In this document: positions 34,769 through 46,100 of the stretch, piece by piece | Layout of the letters: each line of letters opens with the position of its first letter | Position numbering within the stretch: the first letter of the stretch is position 1 | From: Rothia nasimurium | GTDB taxonomy: Bacteria; Actinomycetota; Actinomycetes; Actinomycetales; Micrococcaceae | Length of the DNA: 64,000 nt | Assembly (NCBI RefSeq): GCF_928392795.1 | Contig: NZ_CAKMTJ010000001.1 | Coordinates: 186,001-250,000 of the forward strand | Direction of reading: 5' to 3' | Notes under the pieces: generated by a model | Seen by the model: only the letters and a program-made list of their open reading frames with translations | Told to the model about the DNA's origin: nothing | The model's database searches: none | Translations under genes and position numbers: made by a program

Positions 34769-35776
34769 ATGTTTGAACCCTCAGCCCTCCCGGTGCGTCC
34801 CCGCCGCCTGCGCACCACCGGCCCCATGCGGGCCCTGACCGCCGAAACCGCCCTAACCCCGGCTAACCTGGTGCAGGTGCTTTTTGTGCGCGACGGCATT
34901 GACGCCCCCGTGCCCATCGAGTCCATGCCCGGCCAGTATCAGCACACCCTGGAAACCGTCATCGGGGAAGTCCAGAAAGCAGTAGATGCCGGCGTGCGCT
35001 GCATTGACCTCTTCGGCGTGCCCCGCGATGAAGATAAGGACGCAGCCGGTTCAGCAGCCTGGGCCGAAGACGGCATTCTCAACCGGGCTATCCGCGCTGT
35101 GCGCCAGCACTTCGGCGACTCGGTGGTCGTCATGGCAGATACCTGCCTCGACGAATTCACCGACCACGGCCACTGCGGCCCCCTGGTCGAAGACGCCTTC
35201 GGTAACACCGTCGTTGATAATGACGCCGCCGTGGAGTCCTACTGCAAGATGGCGGTTTCCCAGGCGCGCGCCGGTGCCCACACCGTCAGCCCCTCCGGCA
35301 TGATGGACGGCCAAATCGCCGCCATGCGCACCGCCCTCGACGAAGCCGGCTTCACCGACGTTTCTATCTTGGCCTACTCCGCCAAATACGCCTCGGCCTT
35401 CTTCGGCCCCTTCCGCGATGCGGTGGGCTCCACCTTCACCGGCGACCGCAAAACCTACCAGCAGGACCCCGCTAACCGCCGGGAATCCCTTTACGAAGTC
35501 CAGCTCGATATCGAGCAGGGCGCCGATATGGTCATGGTCAAGCCCGCTACCGCCTACCTGGACATCGTGCGCGAGGTCGCCGACTTCTCGCCCGTCCCCG
35601 TTGCTGCCTACCATGTCTCCGGCGAATACGCCATGATTGAAGCTGCTGCCGCCGCCGGCTGGATCGACCGCAAGGCCGTAGCCCTCGAAGCCCTCATGGG
35701 CATCCGCCGAGCAGGCGCCTCCATCATCCTGACCTACTACGCCACCGAAGCCGCCACCTGGCTCAACGAAAGGTAA
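34769..35776 (+). CDS. hemB: Delta-aminolevulinic acid dehydratase (porphobilinogen synthase)
   Basis: The 335-residue enzyme condenses two 5-aminolevulinates to porphobilinogen. The two active-site lysines lie in [16 protein letters not shown] and [12 protein letters not shown] (Schiff-base Lys258). The metal-site region reads [14 protein letters not shown], with only part of the zinc cysteine set, suggesting an Mg2+-type or mixed site. Ribosome binding site AAGGAAG. Its stop is 5 bp before the hemL start. Confidence 0.95.
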   Translation: MFEPSALPVRPRRLRTTGPMRALTAETALTPANLVQVLFVRDGIDAPVPIESMPGQYQHTLETVIGEVQKAVDAGVRCIDLFGVPRDEDKDAAGSAAWAEDGILNRAIRAVRQHFGDSVVVMADTCLDEFTDHGHCGPLVEDAFGNTVVDNDAAVESYCKMAVSQARAGAHTVSPSGMMDGQIAAMRTALDEAGFTDVSILAYSAKYASAFFGPFRDAVGSTFTGDRKTYQQDPANRRESLYEVQLDIEQGADMVMVKPATAYLDIVREVADFSPVPVAAYHVSGEYAMIEAAAAAGWIDRKAVALEALMGIRRAGASIILTYYATEAATWLNER

Positions 35777-35781
35777 ACCCC

Positions 35782-37107
35782 TTGACCGTCTCAGAAGACC
35801 TCTTTGCCCGCTCCACCCGCGTCATTCCCGGCGGCGTTAATTCCCCCGTGCGCGCCTTCAACTCCGTTGGCGGCACCCCAGCCTTCATGGTGGAAGCCTC
35901 CGGCCCCTACCTGACCGACGCGGACGGCCACAACTACGTCGACCTGGTCTGCTCATGGGGCCCGGCCCTGCTCGGCCACAAGCACACCGGCGTCATCGAA
36001 GCCGTGCACGCAGCGGTTGAACACGGCCTCTCCTTCGGCGCCTCAACCGCCGCTGAAACCGAGCTGGCTGAACTCGTGGTTGACCGCATCAACGCCGTAG
36101 CCCCCGGAACCATCGACCAGATCCGCATGGTCTCCACCGGCACCGAAGCAACCATGACCGCCATCCGCCTGGCCCGCGGCTACACCGGCCGCGACAAGAT
36201 TATTAAGTTCGCCGGTTGCTACCACGGCCACGTCGACGCCCTGCTCTCAGAAGCCGGCTCCGGCGTCGCCACCCTGGCCCTGCCCGGCTCGGCAGGCGTC
36301 ACCGCCGCTACCGCCGCCGAAACTATCGTCCTTCCCTACAACGACGAGGACGCCGTCCGCGCAGCTTTTGCCGCTAACCCCGACGAAATTGGTGCCATCA
36401 TTACCGAAGCAGCCCCCTGTAACATGGGCGTTGTGACCCCTGCTGAGGGCTTCAACGCCTTCCTGCGCGAGATTACCCGTGAACAGGGTGCCCTCATGAT
36501 TTTCGACGAGGTGCTGACCGGCTTCCGCGTCTCGTCCGCAGGCTACTGGGGCTACTCCGCCCCCGCAGAAGGTAACTGGGCCCCCGATATCTTCACCTTC
36601 GGCAAGGTCATCGGCGGTGGCATGCCCATGGCAGCCCTGGGTGGTAAGCGCGAAATCATGGAATACCTGGCCCCGCTGGGCCCCGTCTACCAGGCAGGTA
36701 CCCTCTCCGGTAACCCCATCGCCATGGCCGCAGGCCTGGCCACCCTCAAGGCCGCTGACGCTACCGTCTACGAAACCATTGACGCCCGCTCAGCCCAGCT
36801 GCAGGCCGCCCTGGTTGAAGCCTTCAACACCGCCGGGGTCAACCACTCCATCCAGACCGCAGGCAACCTCTTCTCCGTTGCCTTTGGCACTGCTGATACG
36901 GGCGTGCACAACTACGAAGACATCAAGGCATCAGAAACCTACCGCTACAATGCCTTCTTCCACTCCATGCTGAACTCCGGCATCTACCTGCCCCCCAGCG
37001 CCTTCGAAGCTTGGTTCCTTTCAGCAGCGCACGATGACGCCGCCATGGACCGCATCATCGCGGCCCTGCCTGACGCCGCCCGAGCAGCGGCAGAGGCGAC
37101 AGCCTAG
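35782..37107 (+). CDS. hemL: Glutamate-1-semialdehyde 2,1-aminomutase
   Basis: The 441-residue PLP enzyme converts glutamate-1-semialdehyde, made by HemA, into 5-aminolevulinate. The PLP lysine is Lys275 in [14 protein letters not shown]. Other motifs are [35 protein letters not shown] and FDEVLTGFR. The start is TTG with GAAAGG. It closes the heme operon and is followed by structured element copy 3. Confidence 0.96.
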   Translation: MTVSEDLFARSTRVIPGGVNSPVRAFNSVGGTPAFMVEASGPYLTDADGHNYVDLVCSWGPALLGHKHTGVIEAVHAAVEHGLSFGASTAAETELAELVVDRINAVAPGTIDQIRMVSTGTEATMTAIRLARGYTGRDKIIKFAGCYHGHVDALLSEAGSGVATLALPGSAGVTAATAAETIVLPYNDEDAVRAAFAANPDEIGAIITEAAPCNMGVVTPAEGFNAFLREITREQGALMIFDEVLTGFRVSSAGYWGYSAPAEGNWAPDIFTFGKVIGGGMPMAALGGKREIMEYLAPLGPVYQAGTLSGNPIAMAAGLATLKAADATVYETIDARSAQLQAALVEAFNTAGVNHSIQTAGNLFSVAFGTADTGVHNYEDIKASETYRYNAFFHSMLNSGIYLPPSAFEAWFLSAAHDDAAMDRIIAALPDAARAAAEATA

Positions 37108-37121
37108 AGTAAAACCCTATG

Positions 37122-37303
37122 CACAAGCGCGGTGCACTGACCTTCGCCAACTAACCTTCTCGCTGGCTCGCTAACTGGCTCCCAAGCTCGCCAGATTCGC
37201 ACCGAGATTTATTTTCCTCGCGCGCTCGGAATCTCGGTGCTCATCACTAGCGATTCATGCCAGCCCCAGCCAGTTGGCTACCGGCCAGTGCACCGCGCTT
37301 GTG
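37122..37303 (-). repeat. Structured intergenic element, copy 3
   Basis: A perfect 18-bp inverted repeat (37122-37139 with 37286-37303) encloses GCCAACT (37146-37152) with AGTTGGC (37272-37278) and a perfect 11-bp hairpin GCACCGAGATT/AATCTCGGTGC (37199-37209, 37230-37240). Read on the minus strand it aligns in blocks with copy 2. The inner stem reads GCCAACT/AGTTGGC here and GCCGACT/AGTCGGC there, a compensatory change. It fills most of the 225-bp gap between hemL and the exporter gene, and its outer arm could also stop transcription. Confidence 0.7.
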
Positions 37304-37332
37304 TTCATACTGGTATTTGGGAGCATTTACGG

Positions 37333-38670
37333 CTATCTCATGTGCCCCTGCGGCAGGGTGGCCAGGTTCTGGGTGTCGCGGTCGTAGAGCCAGTTCTTGT
37401 CCATGAGCAGGCGGGACAGGGCCAGACCCATTCCTAGAGCAGCGAAGATGAGCAGGACCTGCACGAAGCTGGCTAGGGCCTCATTGACATCGCCGTTAGA
37501 GAAGTGGGCCATGGACATGTAAAACATGACACCGGGAACCATAGTGACGGTAGCCGGCACCGCCAGGGAGATGCGGGAAACCCTGCGGGCATGGAAGGGA
37601 GCAATGATTTCTGAGAGTACCCCGGCGGTAAATACGGCCAGAGCGATGGCGAGGTGGGGCGCCCACCCGGCCTCTACCAGCCAGATACGACCCGGGTTTA
37701 CGATTGCGGCGATTGCCCCTGCCCAGGTGCAGGAGAGGGGAGTGGCTGAGAAAAGCATGGCGAAGCCGAAGGCTGCGGTGAAGGAGGCCAGCATCTGAAG
37801 GATCAGGAGCAGCCAGAAGCCCAGGTGCGGGGCTGGGGCCTGCTCTAGGGGCAGGCTAAAGACCAGGGAGATGAGCCAGACCGAGAAGGACGCACTACCC
37901 AGGAGCAGGGCAACATAGGTGAGGCGGGAGATACCGGAGGAAAAGTCCATGCGGGCTATTTCTAGCATGCCGGTGACCAGGGGGAAGCCCGGTACCAGGT
38001 AGAGAATCGAGGATATAAAGCCCACCAGGTGGTTATCTGCGATGAGACCGGGGGCGATGAGCGCCGACATGACTCCCACATAGATACCGGCTGAGAGCAG
38101 GCCACAGAGCATCCAGACCGCCATATGGTTGAGACCCCGGTGGGCGAGGGTGGAGCGTAGGAGCTGGCCGGCGAAGGCCGCGATGAGAACGACTGAGCAT
38201 TCAATGACCCCGCCACGATTGAGGAAGGCGAAGGCTGCACAGGCTAGGGCGGCAGCGAGAGCTAGGAGCCAGGGGGCGTAGAGGGGCTTTTCCTTCTCGA
38301 TACGGGTGAGCGTGGCATCAGCGACGGCCGATTCGATGCGCTCGGGCAGCGACGAGACAAAGTCGCTGAGCAGGTCAATCTTGTAGGCGGAGATTCCCTT
38401 GATTCGGGTTTCGGCAATTTCGGTGCGGAAGTTGCCGCCGGAGTAGGCGGTGGTGGAAATTTCCGTGAAGTGCACCTGGGCGTGGTGTTCCTCCAGCCCT
38501 ACGGCTTTGGCCAGGCGGGACATAGAGGCTTTGACGCGGTAGGCGCTCGCCCCGGATTTCATGAGAAGCAGACCCAGTTTGAGGACGACCGCTGATTGGG
38601 CTACCAGCTCTTGGTGCTGGTTGCGGGTGGAGCCGAGGTAGATGCTGTTGGTGGGCGCGGGCTCGTTCAC
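37333..38670 (-). CDS. ThrE-family threonine/serine exporter
   Basis: The 445-residue protein has the ThrE layout: an N-terminal cytoplasmic DUF1212 domain (about 20-140, including LLLMKSGASAYRVKASMSRLAKAVGL) and about ten membrane helices in two five-helix groups (about 150-430). The plan matches the single-polypeptide ThrE of Corynebacterium glutamicum, which exports threonine and serine by proton antiport. Substrate is inferred from family. The start is GTG with AAGGACG. The upstream exonuclease gene is separated from it by a strong terminator. Confidence 0.88.
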   Translation of the reverse strand: MNEPAPTNSIYLGSTRNQHQELVAQSAVVLKLGLLLMKSGASAYRVKASMSRLAKAVGLEEHHAQVHFTEISTTAYSGGNFRTEIAETRIKGISAYKIDLLSDFVSSLPERIESAVADATLTRIEKEKPLYAPWLLALAAALACAAFAFLNRGGVIECSVVLIAAFAGQLLRSTLAHRGLNHMAVWMLCGLLSAGIYVGVMSALIAPGLIADNHLVGFISSILYLVPGFPLVTGMLEIARMDFSSGISRLTYVALLLGSASFSVWLISLVFSLPLEQAPAPHLGFWLLLILQMLASFTAAFGFAMLFSATPLSCTWAGAIAAIVNPGRIWLVEAGWAPHLAIALAVFTAGVLSEIIAPFHARRVSRISLAVPATVTMVPGVMFYMSMAHFSNGDVNEALASFVQVLLIFAALGMGLALSRLLMDKNWLYDRDTQNLATLPQGHMR

Positions 38671-38730
38671 GGTCGTCCTTGCGATTGAGGTGTATCTGCT
38701 TCTTTAAATCTAGTAGAGACAATGCAGAAA

Positions 38731-38787
38731 AGGACGCCGGTGGGCAAGTGATGGTGCTCAAGGCACCTACCTGCCCACCGGCGTCCT
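38731..38787 (-). terminator. Terminator after the exonuclease gene
   Basis: A perfect 16-bp stem pairs AGGACGCCGGTGGGCA (38731-38746) with 38772-38787, with a small inner GGTGC/GCACC pairing and a T-rich stretch following on the minus strand. It contains the GGCGTCC core. Confidence 0.85.
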
Positions 38788-38813
38788 GCCTAAACGTTCA
38801 CGCTACCTGAACC

Positions 38814-39500
38814 TTAGTCGGTGCGCACCGGCCAGGCACCGCTGACGTCCGCCTGCTTGCCAATGCGGTTGAAGTAGTCCTGCAGCTCAGCAGCTTGTTC
38901 AGCCGCCCAGGTAATCTGTTGCTCGTGTAGGGCAGTGGCGGGCTGTTCTATCTCGTCGTACTCAAAGCTCATAGCTGTCAGTAGGCGCTCAGCTGCCAGG
39001 GCATCGTCCTTGGAGGTGTGGGCGTTTTCTAGCTCGACGCTGTACTCGCTGGCCAGCACTTCCAGGGTGCGCTTGCCCTTCTTAAACTTGTGCACATGCT
39101 TATTGATGACCAGGGGGTCAAGCACCGGGTAGCAATTCAGGGGCGGGAAGCCGTAGCGGGCCAGCTCAAAATGCAGCACCGAGAAATCGTAGGCAGCGTT
39201 AAAGGCGATGACGGGAACGCCGTCGGCAAAGAGACCGCCCAACGCCATCGCAACCTCGTAGGCCACCTGCTGGGCAGGCTTGCCGTGCTCGCGGGCGTAC
39301 TCGGTGGTGATGCCGTGAATAGCGGACGCCTGCTCAGGAATCTCAACCCCGGGATCAGCCAGCCATTCGCCTGCGCGCAGGACCTCACCGTCCGGAGAAA
39401 CCAAGACCAAAGAAGCCGTGACGATGCGGGCTGTCTTGGGATCGATACCGGTGGTCTCAAGATCGAAGGTGGCGCGGGGAAGCTCGGTCCATGAAGTCAT
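38814..39500 (-). CDS. DnaQ-like 3'-5' exonuclease
   Basis: This 228-residue protein has the DEDD exonuclease motifs: ExoI FDLETTGIDP (about 11-20), ExoII NAAYDFSVL and ExoIII HTSKDDALAAERLL, so it is of the DEDDh type. It could be a proofreading-like or stand-alone exonuclease; no polymerase gene is adjacent. The frame extends to a GTG at 39530. The ATG at 39500 is preferred because a TACTAT box (39508-39513) lies 7 nt upstream, as in a leaderless gene. It is divergent from adnA. Confidence 0.88.
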   Translation of the reverse strand: MTSWTELPRATFDLETTGIDPKTARIVTASLVLVSPDGEVLRAGEWLADPGVEIPEQASAIHGITTEYAREHGKPAQQVAYEVAMALGGLFADGVPVIAFNAAYDFSVLHFELARYGFPPLNCYPVLDPLVINKHVHKFKKGKRTLEVLASEYSVELENAHTSKDDALAAERLLTAMSFEYDEIEQPATALHEQQITWAAEQAAELQDYFNRIGKQADVSGAWPVRTD

Positions 39501-39569
39501 ACCTTTGATAGTAGCCATAGAACCAGCCACACAAAAATATTTGAAGCAGGTGGCGCCCAGGCTCTTAAA

Positions 39570-42500
39570 ATGTCAGCCACCTATGATGAACTTGGATTAC
39601 AGACAAAAACCTTGACCATACACAACGGGGAGTACACGGTGACAGACGAGCAGCTTCAAACCCAGGGTGCTACTTTGCTCCTGGGCGCGCCCGGCAGCGG
39701 TAAAACCCGGGCCCTGTTAGATACAGCCACCAGCTTTATCGAGCAGGGTAACGACCCCGCCCGGCTACTAGTACTTACTCCTTCGCGTATGAGCGCTACC
39801 CGGTTCCGAGAATCGCTCTCAGCCCGCATCACCGCAACGGTTTCAACTGCCCCAGTGCGTGCCTGGCAGGCCTACGCCTTTGACCTTTTGCGACGAGCCC
39901 ATATCGAGGGTTACCTACCCCACCTGGATTTCACCCCCAAACTGCTTTCAGGCCCCGAGCAGGACGTCCTCATCAAAGAGCTCCTTGACGGCCACCGCCA
40001 AGGCGAGGGCTCCAGCATCATCTGGCCTGATGACCTGCGCGAAGCCCTAGAGACCCGCGGGTTCCGCCACGAGGTGCGAGACTTCTTCGACCGCATGGCT
40101 GAGTACGACCTTACCGCTCAGTCTGTCAGCGACCTAGCGACCCGTTATGACCGCCCTGAATGGCAGGCGTTGGCTAAGCTCTACACCGAGTACCGCCAGG
40201 TGCGAGCCCTGAGAGCACCGCACGCTTTTGACCCCGCCGCCCTTATCCACGAAGCCACCAAAACCCTGCTAGCTCACAGGGATCTGCTGAACGCAGAACG
40301 CGCTCGCTTTGACCTGGTGCTCATCGATGACGTCCAAGAGCTTACCCCCTCTATCTACCGGCTTTTAGCTGTACTAGCAGGTAAGTCAGCAGAATACCTG
40401 CGGTCAACAGCGAGTAATACCCTTTCAAACAGTGCCGCTGAAAGCTCAGATCTAGAGGGTCTGCTGGCCTCAGGCCCGGCAACCATCATGACCTGCTGCA
40501 CCGATACGGTCGTCCAGGGCTTCCGCGGTGCAAGCCCCCACCTAGCCTCCCAGCTGCCCGATATTTTTCCGGCTCTAACTACAGAAGAGCTCACCACCAG
40601 TTGGCGCATGGCACCTGCCATTGCCGAGCGCTGGGCCGAGCTGGCTTCCCGCTTACCCGCTGTGCCCCGGGCCGCCCACCGGCGCGTCCTGGTCCCCGCA
40701 CCGCAGGAAGCCAGGGACGAGGCCCTGCTACCTGTAGGAGATGACGGTGCCCTCCTCAACCCCGAAAAAGCGGTGGATGAACGGGCAGAAGTGCTAGGCC
40801 TGGTGATTGAAACCCCCCAGCAGGAAAACCAGCTACTGGCCCAGATGATTCTAGAAGACCACCTCTACCGAGGCAGGGCCTACAGCCGCAGTGCCATTAT
40901 CGTGCGTAAGGGCTCAGACGTAACCCGCCTGAAACGAGCCCTCATCAACCTGGGTCTGCCGGTGCAAACGGCAGCCTCCATTACTCCTGTGCGCGACGAA
41001 CCGGCAGTGCGACCTTTCCTCGATGCCCTGGGGCTGATCCTGCACACCAGACGTCTACGGGCTAGTGAGCAAGGTCAGAGCACCCAAGTCGCAGAAACCG
41101 AAACTGAAGCCACCCAGCAGAGCAAAACCTGGGGCCTAGGGGCCGACCTTGCCGTTGCCCTACTCACCTCCCGTCTAGGTGGGGCTTCAAGCATGGATGT
41201 GCGTCGCTTACGCCAGCGCCTGCGGGCTGAAGAACTACGCGCCGGAGGAACCCGCGACAGTGACGCCCTACTGGTGGAAGCTCTCCTCAACCCGCAGCTG
41301 CTCCCTACCGGTGAAAGCAGCTCAGCTGCCCGCCGCTTAGGCAGAGTCCTTACCGCAGGTGATAAAGCCCTAGACCAGCCCGGCGCTACCGCCGAAACCG
41401 TCCTCTGGGCACTCTGGGAGGCCTCAGAACTCGCCCCCCTCTGGAAAGCCCAGTCCCTCTCAGGCGGCGCAGGCGCCGACCGGGCAGGACGAGACATCGA
41501 CGCTATGATTGGTCTCTTCGAAGCCGCAGAACGGTACACCGACCAGATGCCCGGTGCCACCGCCGACCAGTTCCTTACCTACATCGACGCCCAGGATCTC
41601 CCCATGGATACCCTGGCAGAACGCACCAGCTACAGAGACGCTGTAGAAATCATGACCCCGGCCCTGGCCGCCGGTCGAGAGTGGGACACCGTTTACATCG
41701 CGGGACTACAGGACGGCACCTGGCCGAACACCACCGTCCGCGGCTCCTTGCTCGGAACCCTCGACCTGGTGGACGCAGCAACCGGACGCCTGGGGAGCAG
41801 CTCTGAGGAAACTGCTAGTCGGGGTGGGGCCGGGTATTCCATGCTGGAACGCTTGCGCGCTAACCGTTTCGATGAGTTCCGCATGTTTGCTACCGCCGCC
41901 TCTCGCGCCCGTTCCCGGGTCGTCTGCACCGCTGTTAAATCAAACGACCTAGCCCCCAGCGAACTGCTCGATATCTTCGCGCCGCACCCGAACGGGGAGC
42001 GCCCCCTCACCGAGGTGCGCCGCCCCATGACCCTGCGCTCGCTGGTGGCAGAGTTACGCCAGTGGTCAGAGGCGCAGCATCTCTCCCCGGTCAAAGCCGA
42101 TGCAGCTGCCCGCCTCTTGAGTCGCCTCGCAGACCCGGGGCAGACCTCAGAGATGAACTTACCCGGTGCCCACCCCCGTTCCTGGTGGGGGCTGCTTCCG
42201 TTGTCCTCCCACACACCAACTTTTGCGGGCGACGGGCCAGTTCCGGTATCGCCGTCGCAGATCGAAAAGATCCATCGTTCTCCCCTGGATTGGTTTGTGG
42301 CAGCCTCCCGCGCCGAAGCGGCGACCGATGCTTCCCGCTCACTGGGCACCCTCATCCACGCCATCTGCGAAGATATGCCCGAGGGCAACGGCACCGATTT
42401 ACGTGATGAACTGCACCGCCGCCTACCCCAGCTGGGCCTACCCGATACCTGGGAGAGCCAGAAGATGGTAGAGCGGGCCGAAGGCATGATTCAGAAGTTT

Positions 42501-43097
42501 GCCGACTACGTGCGTGAACTTAAAGGCAAAGGACGCTCCCTGGTGGGGGTCGAGGGCTCTTTCAGTGTTCTTGTTCCAGGCCCTGCCAAGGACGCCCTGC
42601 TCTCGGGGCGAGTAGACCGCATCGAGGTCGACCAGGTGGGTCGCTTCATCATCATCGACCTGAAGACCGGCAAGAGTAAGCCCAGTAAGGCCGATTTGGA
42701 ACAGCACCCCCAGCTCGCTGCCTACCAGGTTGCCCTGGAAGCCGGTGCCGGGGCCCTGATGCAAGAAGCCCTGCACCGGGAGAACCAACATCAAGAAATC
42801 TCCACCCAGCAGAAACAAATCCCCGTCCTCGACGGCCTGCAGGAGCTCTCAGGCGGCGCCATGCTCCTACAAATCGGTGGAACCACCAAGAGCTACTCTG
42901 AGCAGGAGCAAGCCCCACTCACCGCCGAAAGCATCTGGGCAGTTGACCTTATCAACCGGGCCGCTGAACTCATTGCGGGGGAGTACCTGCAAGCTCGCCA
43001 CACAGCCGCAGGCTCCTACAGCATCGGCTGCGCCCTACCCGATATCTGCCCCATCTGTTCCCGGGGCCGTGCCGTCACCGTCCGCCCCGCCCAGTAA
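39570..43097 (+). CDS. adnA: AdnA-type ATP-dependent helicase-nuclease subunit
   Basis: The 1175-residue protein is an SF1 helicase fused to a RecB-type nuclease, the AdnA partner of the actinobacterial AdnAB end-resection motor. Walker A GAPGSGKT is at 39-46 and the Walker B region reads LIDDVQE. The C-terminal nuclease shows GRVDRIE (Asp1016), DLKTGK (Asp1030, Lys1032) and QLAAY. Four cysteines, Cys933 and Cys1154/1160/1163 (CALPDICPIC), fit the AddB/AdnA [4Fe-4S] clasp. adnB follows 9 bp later. It processes double-strand breaks for recombination. Confidence 0.9.
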   Translation: MSATYDELGLQTKTLTIHNGEYTVTDEQLQTQGATLLLGAPGSGKTRALLDTATSFIEQGNDPARLLVLTPSRMSATRFRESLSARITATVSTAPVRAWQAYAFDLLRRAHIEGYLPHLDFTPKLLSGPEQDVLIKELLDGHRQGEGSSIIWPDDLREALETRGFRHEVRDFFDRMAEYDLTAQSVSDLATRYDRPEWQALAKLYTEYRQVRALRAPHAFDPAALIHEATKTLLAHRDLLNAERARFDLVLIDDVQELTPSIYRLLAVLAGKSAEYLRSTASNTLSNSAAESSDLEGLLASGPATIMTCCTDTVVQGFRGASPHLASQLPDIFPALTTEELTTSWRMAPAIAERWAELASRLPAVPRAAHRRVLVPAPQEARDEALLPVGDDGALLNPEKAVDERAEVLGLVIETPQQENQLLAQMILEDHLYRGRAYSRSAIIVRKGSDVTRLKRALINLGLPVQTAASITPVRDEPAVRPFLDALGLILHTRRLRASEQGQSTQVAETETEATQQSKTWGLGADLAVALLTSRLGGASSMDVRRLRQRLRAEELRAGGTRDSDALLVEALLNPQLLPTGESSSAARRLGRVLTAGDKALDQPGATAETVLWALWEASELAPLWKAQSLSGGAGADRAGRDIDAMIGLFEAAERYTDQMPGATADQFLTYIDAQDLPMDTLAERTSYRDAVEIMTPALAAGREWDTVYIAGLQDGTWPNTTVRGSLLGTLDLVDAATGRLGSSSEETASRGGAGYSMLERLRANRFDEFRMFATAASRARSRVVCTAVKSNDLAPSELLDIFAPHPNGERPLTEVRRPMTLRSLVAELRQWSEAQHLSPVKADAAARLLSRLADPGQTSEMNLPGAHPRSWWGLLPLSSHTPTFAGDGPVPVSPSQIEKIHRSPLDWFVAASRAEAATDASRSLGTLIHAICEDMPEGNGTDLRDELHRRLPQLGLPDTWESQKMVERAEGMIQKFADYVRELKGKGRSLVGVEGSFSVLVPGPAKDALLSGRVDRIEVDQVGRFIIIDLKTGKSKPSKADLEQHPQLAAYQVALEAGAGALMQEALHRENQHQEISTQQKQIPVLDGLQELSGGAMLLQIGGTTKSYSEQEQAPLTAESIWAVDLINRAAELIAGEYLQARHTAAGSYSIGCALPDICPICSRGRAVTVRPAQ

Positions 43098-43106
43098 GGC
43101 TGAACC

Positions 43107-46100
43107 ATGACTGAAAAGAAGCCAGCAGAAAACCTCCTGACCCCCGAAGCTATCGCAAAAGCCCTGGGCCGCCCCCTGCCAACGGCTGAGCAATCTGCCA
43201 TTATTAGCTCCCCGCTGGTGCCCCGCCTCGTGGTTGCTGGTGCAGGCTCCGGAAAGACCGCAACCATGGTTGACCGGGTGGTATGGTTGGTGGCCAACGG
43301 ATTTGTACGTGCTGATCAGGTGCTGGGTGTGACCTTCACCCGTAAGGCTGCCGGTGAGTTGCGCGAGCGTATGCGCTCCCGTCTTGAAGAGCTCCGCCGG
43401 CAGGGGCTGGTGCGAGAGAACCCGGATCAGGGCGGTGAAGAGATTACCAGCGACCCCACAATTTCCACCTACCACTCCTACGCAAACACCCTGGTGCAGC
43501 AGTACGGTCTTCGTATTGGGGTGGAGGACGACGCCCAAATGCTGGGCGGTGCCCAAAGCTGGCAGCTGGTCGCTCAAATTGTTGAGCACTACGAAGGTAA
43601 GCTCCCCGAAAAAGATGTTGCCAAGTCAACCATGGTGGAATCCATCATCAAACTCTCATCTGAGTGCGCTGAGCACCTGGTCAGCCCCGATGCCGTCATT
43701 GACTGGTGCACAGAGACCCTGAAACAGGTGGAAGACCTGGGCAAACCCACCGTCAAAGGGGCAACCAGCGAACAAAGAGCCCTAGTACAGGGGCTGCAAC
43801 TGCGCATTTTCTATGCGGAGCTGGTCAAACGCTATTCAGCGATCAAAGAGCAGATGCAGGTGATGGATTACGGCGACCTCATCGCTAAGGCTGCCCAGAT
43901 CGCAAGAACGGTACCCCAGGTTGCTCAAACGGAGCGGGAACGTTTTAGGGTCGTGCTGCTAGATGAGTTCCAAGATACCTCTCACGCCCAGATGCAGCTC
44001 TTCTCAGACCTCTTCGGTGCCACCGCTGATGCACCTGCCCACCCGGTCATGGCGGTGGGTGACCCTAAACAGTCCATCTACGGCTTCCGCGGTGCTTCAG
44101 ACGGTCAGCTCTTTAGCTTCTACGACTACTTCCCGGCAGACGACCGAACCGCCAGCTACCTCACCGTGGCCTGGCGAAACGACACCGCAATTTTGGCAGC
44201 AGCCAACCGGGTAGCAGAACCCCTGAGCGTGAGCCCTGACTGGGTCAAGCGAACCCACGCCATTGAGGTGCCGCCCTTGGTCGCTCGCCCCAACCCCACC
44301 GAAGGGCGGGTGCTGGTGGGCGAATACCTCACCGATCTGCAAGAAGCCCGGGCTCTTGGCCAAATGATTGCCGAGCAACGCTCCACCTTCGCTGGCCGTC
44401 CCCTGTCCGATATGCCCACCATGGCCGTACTCTGCAAAAAGCGTGCCATGATGGAACCCCTGCAAGAGGCATTCGATGAGCTGGGCGTTCCCTATCAGGT
44501 TGTAGGCTTAGGCGGTCTGCTCGATACTCCTGAGATTGTGGACCTTGTGGCCGTCCTACGGGTGCTCAGCGACCCGGGGCGCTCAGATGCCCTCATGCGT
44601 ATTCTGGCCGGGGCCCGTTGGCGCCTTGGCGTATCTGACCTCCTTGCCTTTGGCGAGTGGGCAGAGACTCTCAAACGCCAGCGCGAACTCGAGATCAGGT
44701 TCGGCATCACTGCCCAGGCCGCTGCTCTACGCGCTGAGCAGGAAGTCCTTGACGAAGTAGAAGCTCTTAGCGAAGCTGCCGAACGTGGCGCTACCAACGC
44801 CCGGGAGCTTAAGGACGTCGGCGAGCAGGCCCCGGCGTCCGCTCAGGACTACCGGCGGTTACTTCAGGCAGCAGCCCCTGACGTCACCGACGGTGCTTCC
44901 CTCATCGAAGCGCTCGAAAACCTACCCCAGGAGGGGTGGGAATCAGCCCGCACCGGTCGGTCCATTAGTGCTGAGGGGCTTGGCCGCCTGAGGGCAGTTG
45001 CGGGGGAGCTCGCCTACCTACGCCAGTTCACCGCTGATGACCTCACCACCCTCATCAGCGAAATTGAGCGTACTCTTTTACTGGATATTGAGCTAGCTGC
45101 CCGCCCGGGGGCACACGCAACATCGGCCCGCAGACACCTTGACGCCTTCTACGATGTGGCCGCTACCTACGAGTCCACAGCCCCCCGCGTGAACGCCCTG
45201 CTCCTGGCAGCTGCCAACGGCCAGCCCCTGGAAGAGGGGGAGGACAGCGTCCGCTTTGCCCTCAGCGCCACCGGCGCCTCGGCATCGGGGGTTAGTGGCT
45301 TCTTAGCCTGGCTCGATGCGGCAGCCCAGCAGGAAGCCGGGCTCGAAATGGCAGCAGAGGCCCCCCGCCACGACGCGGTGCAAATTCTCACCGTACACGC
45401 TTCAAAGGGGCTGGAGTGGGACCAAGTGTATATTCCGGGCATGGCTGCCGGAGACTTCCCCGATGCTAAGGACGAACGCTGGACCAAGCAGTCGGACACC
45501 CTGCCCTGGCCCCTGCGCGGGGACGCCGCCTACCTACCCGGCTGGCGGTCGGACTTCGATCACTTGCAGGATCTCGGTGATTTCATGGCCCAGCTCTCGG
45601 AGCAAGCGGTAGAACACCGCACCCTGGAAGAGCGCCGTCTGGCCTACGTGGGGTACACCCGTGCCCGATCCCTGCTCGTTCTGACTACCTCGGCCTGGAA
45701 GGGAACCACGGCTAAGCCCCGCCTCATGTCTGATTTCGTCGCCGAGTTACTCGATGCCCCTGTTGAGTTAGCTGAAATTCTGAGCGAGCTTGACCCTGAG
45801 CAGGTAGGTACCGTCAACCCCCAGTCAGCCACGATTACTACCGCCCTCTGGCCCTTCGACCCCTTTGATGGGCCCCACCAGATGACCTGGACCTCCCTAC
45901 AGGAACTCGAAGCAGCAGGCCCTGCACCCAGCCCGAACGAGAGCAAACAGGGCAACCTAACAGGGCTCAGCCCCCGCCAGGTAGTCGAGCGTGCGGCCCA
46001 GAACGTGCTGCGCGGTGGGCTTGAGGCAGATGCGCTCGCTGAAGCTCTCGCTGCCCTCCCCGACCCCACCCCGGAGCAGGCCCAAGAGACACGAGACGCT

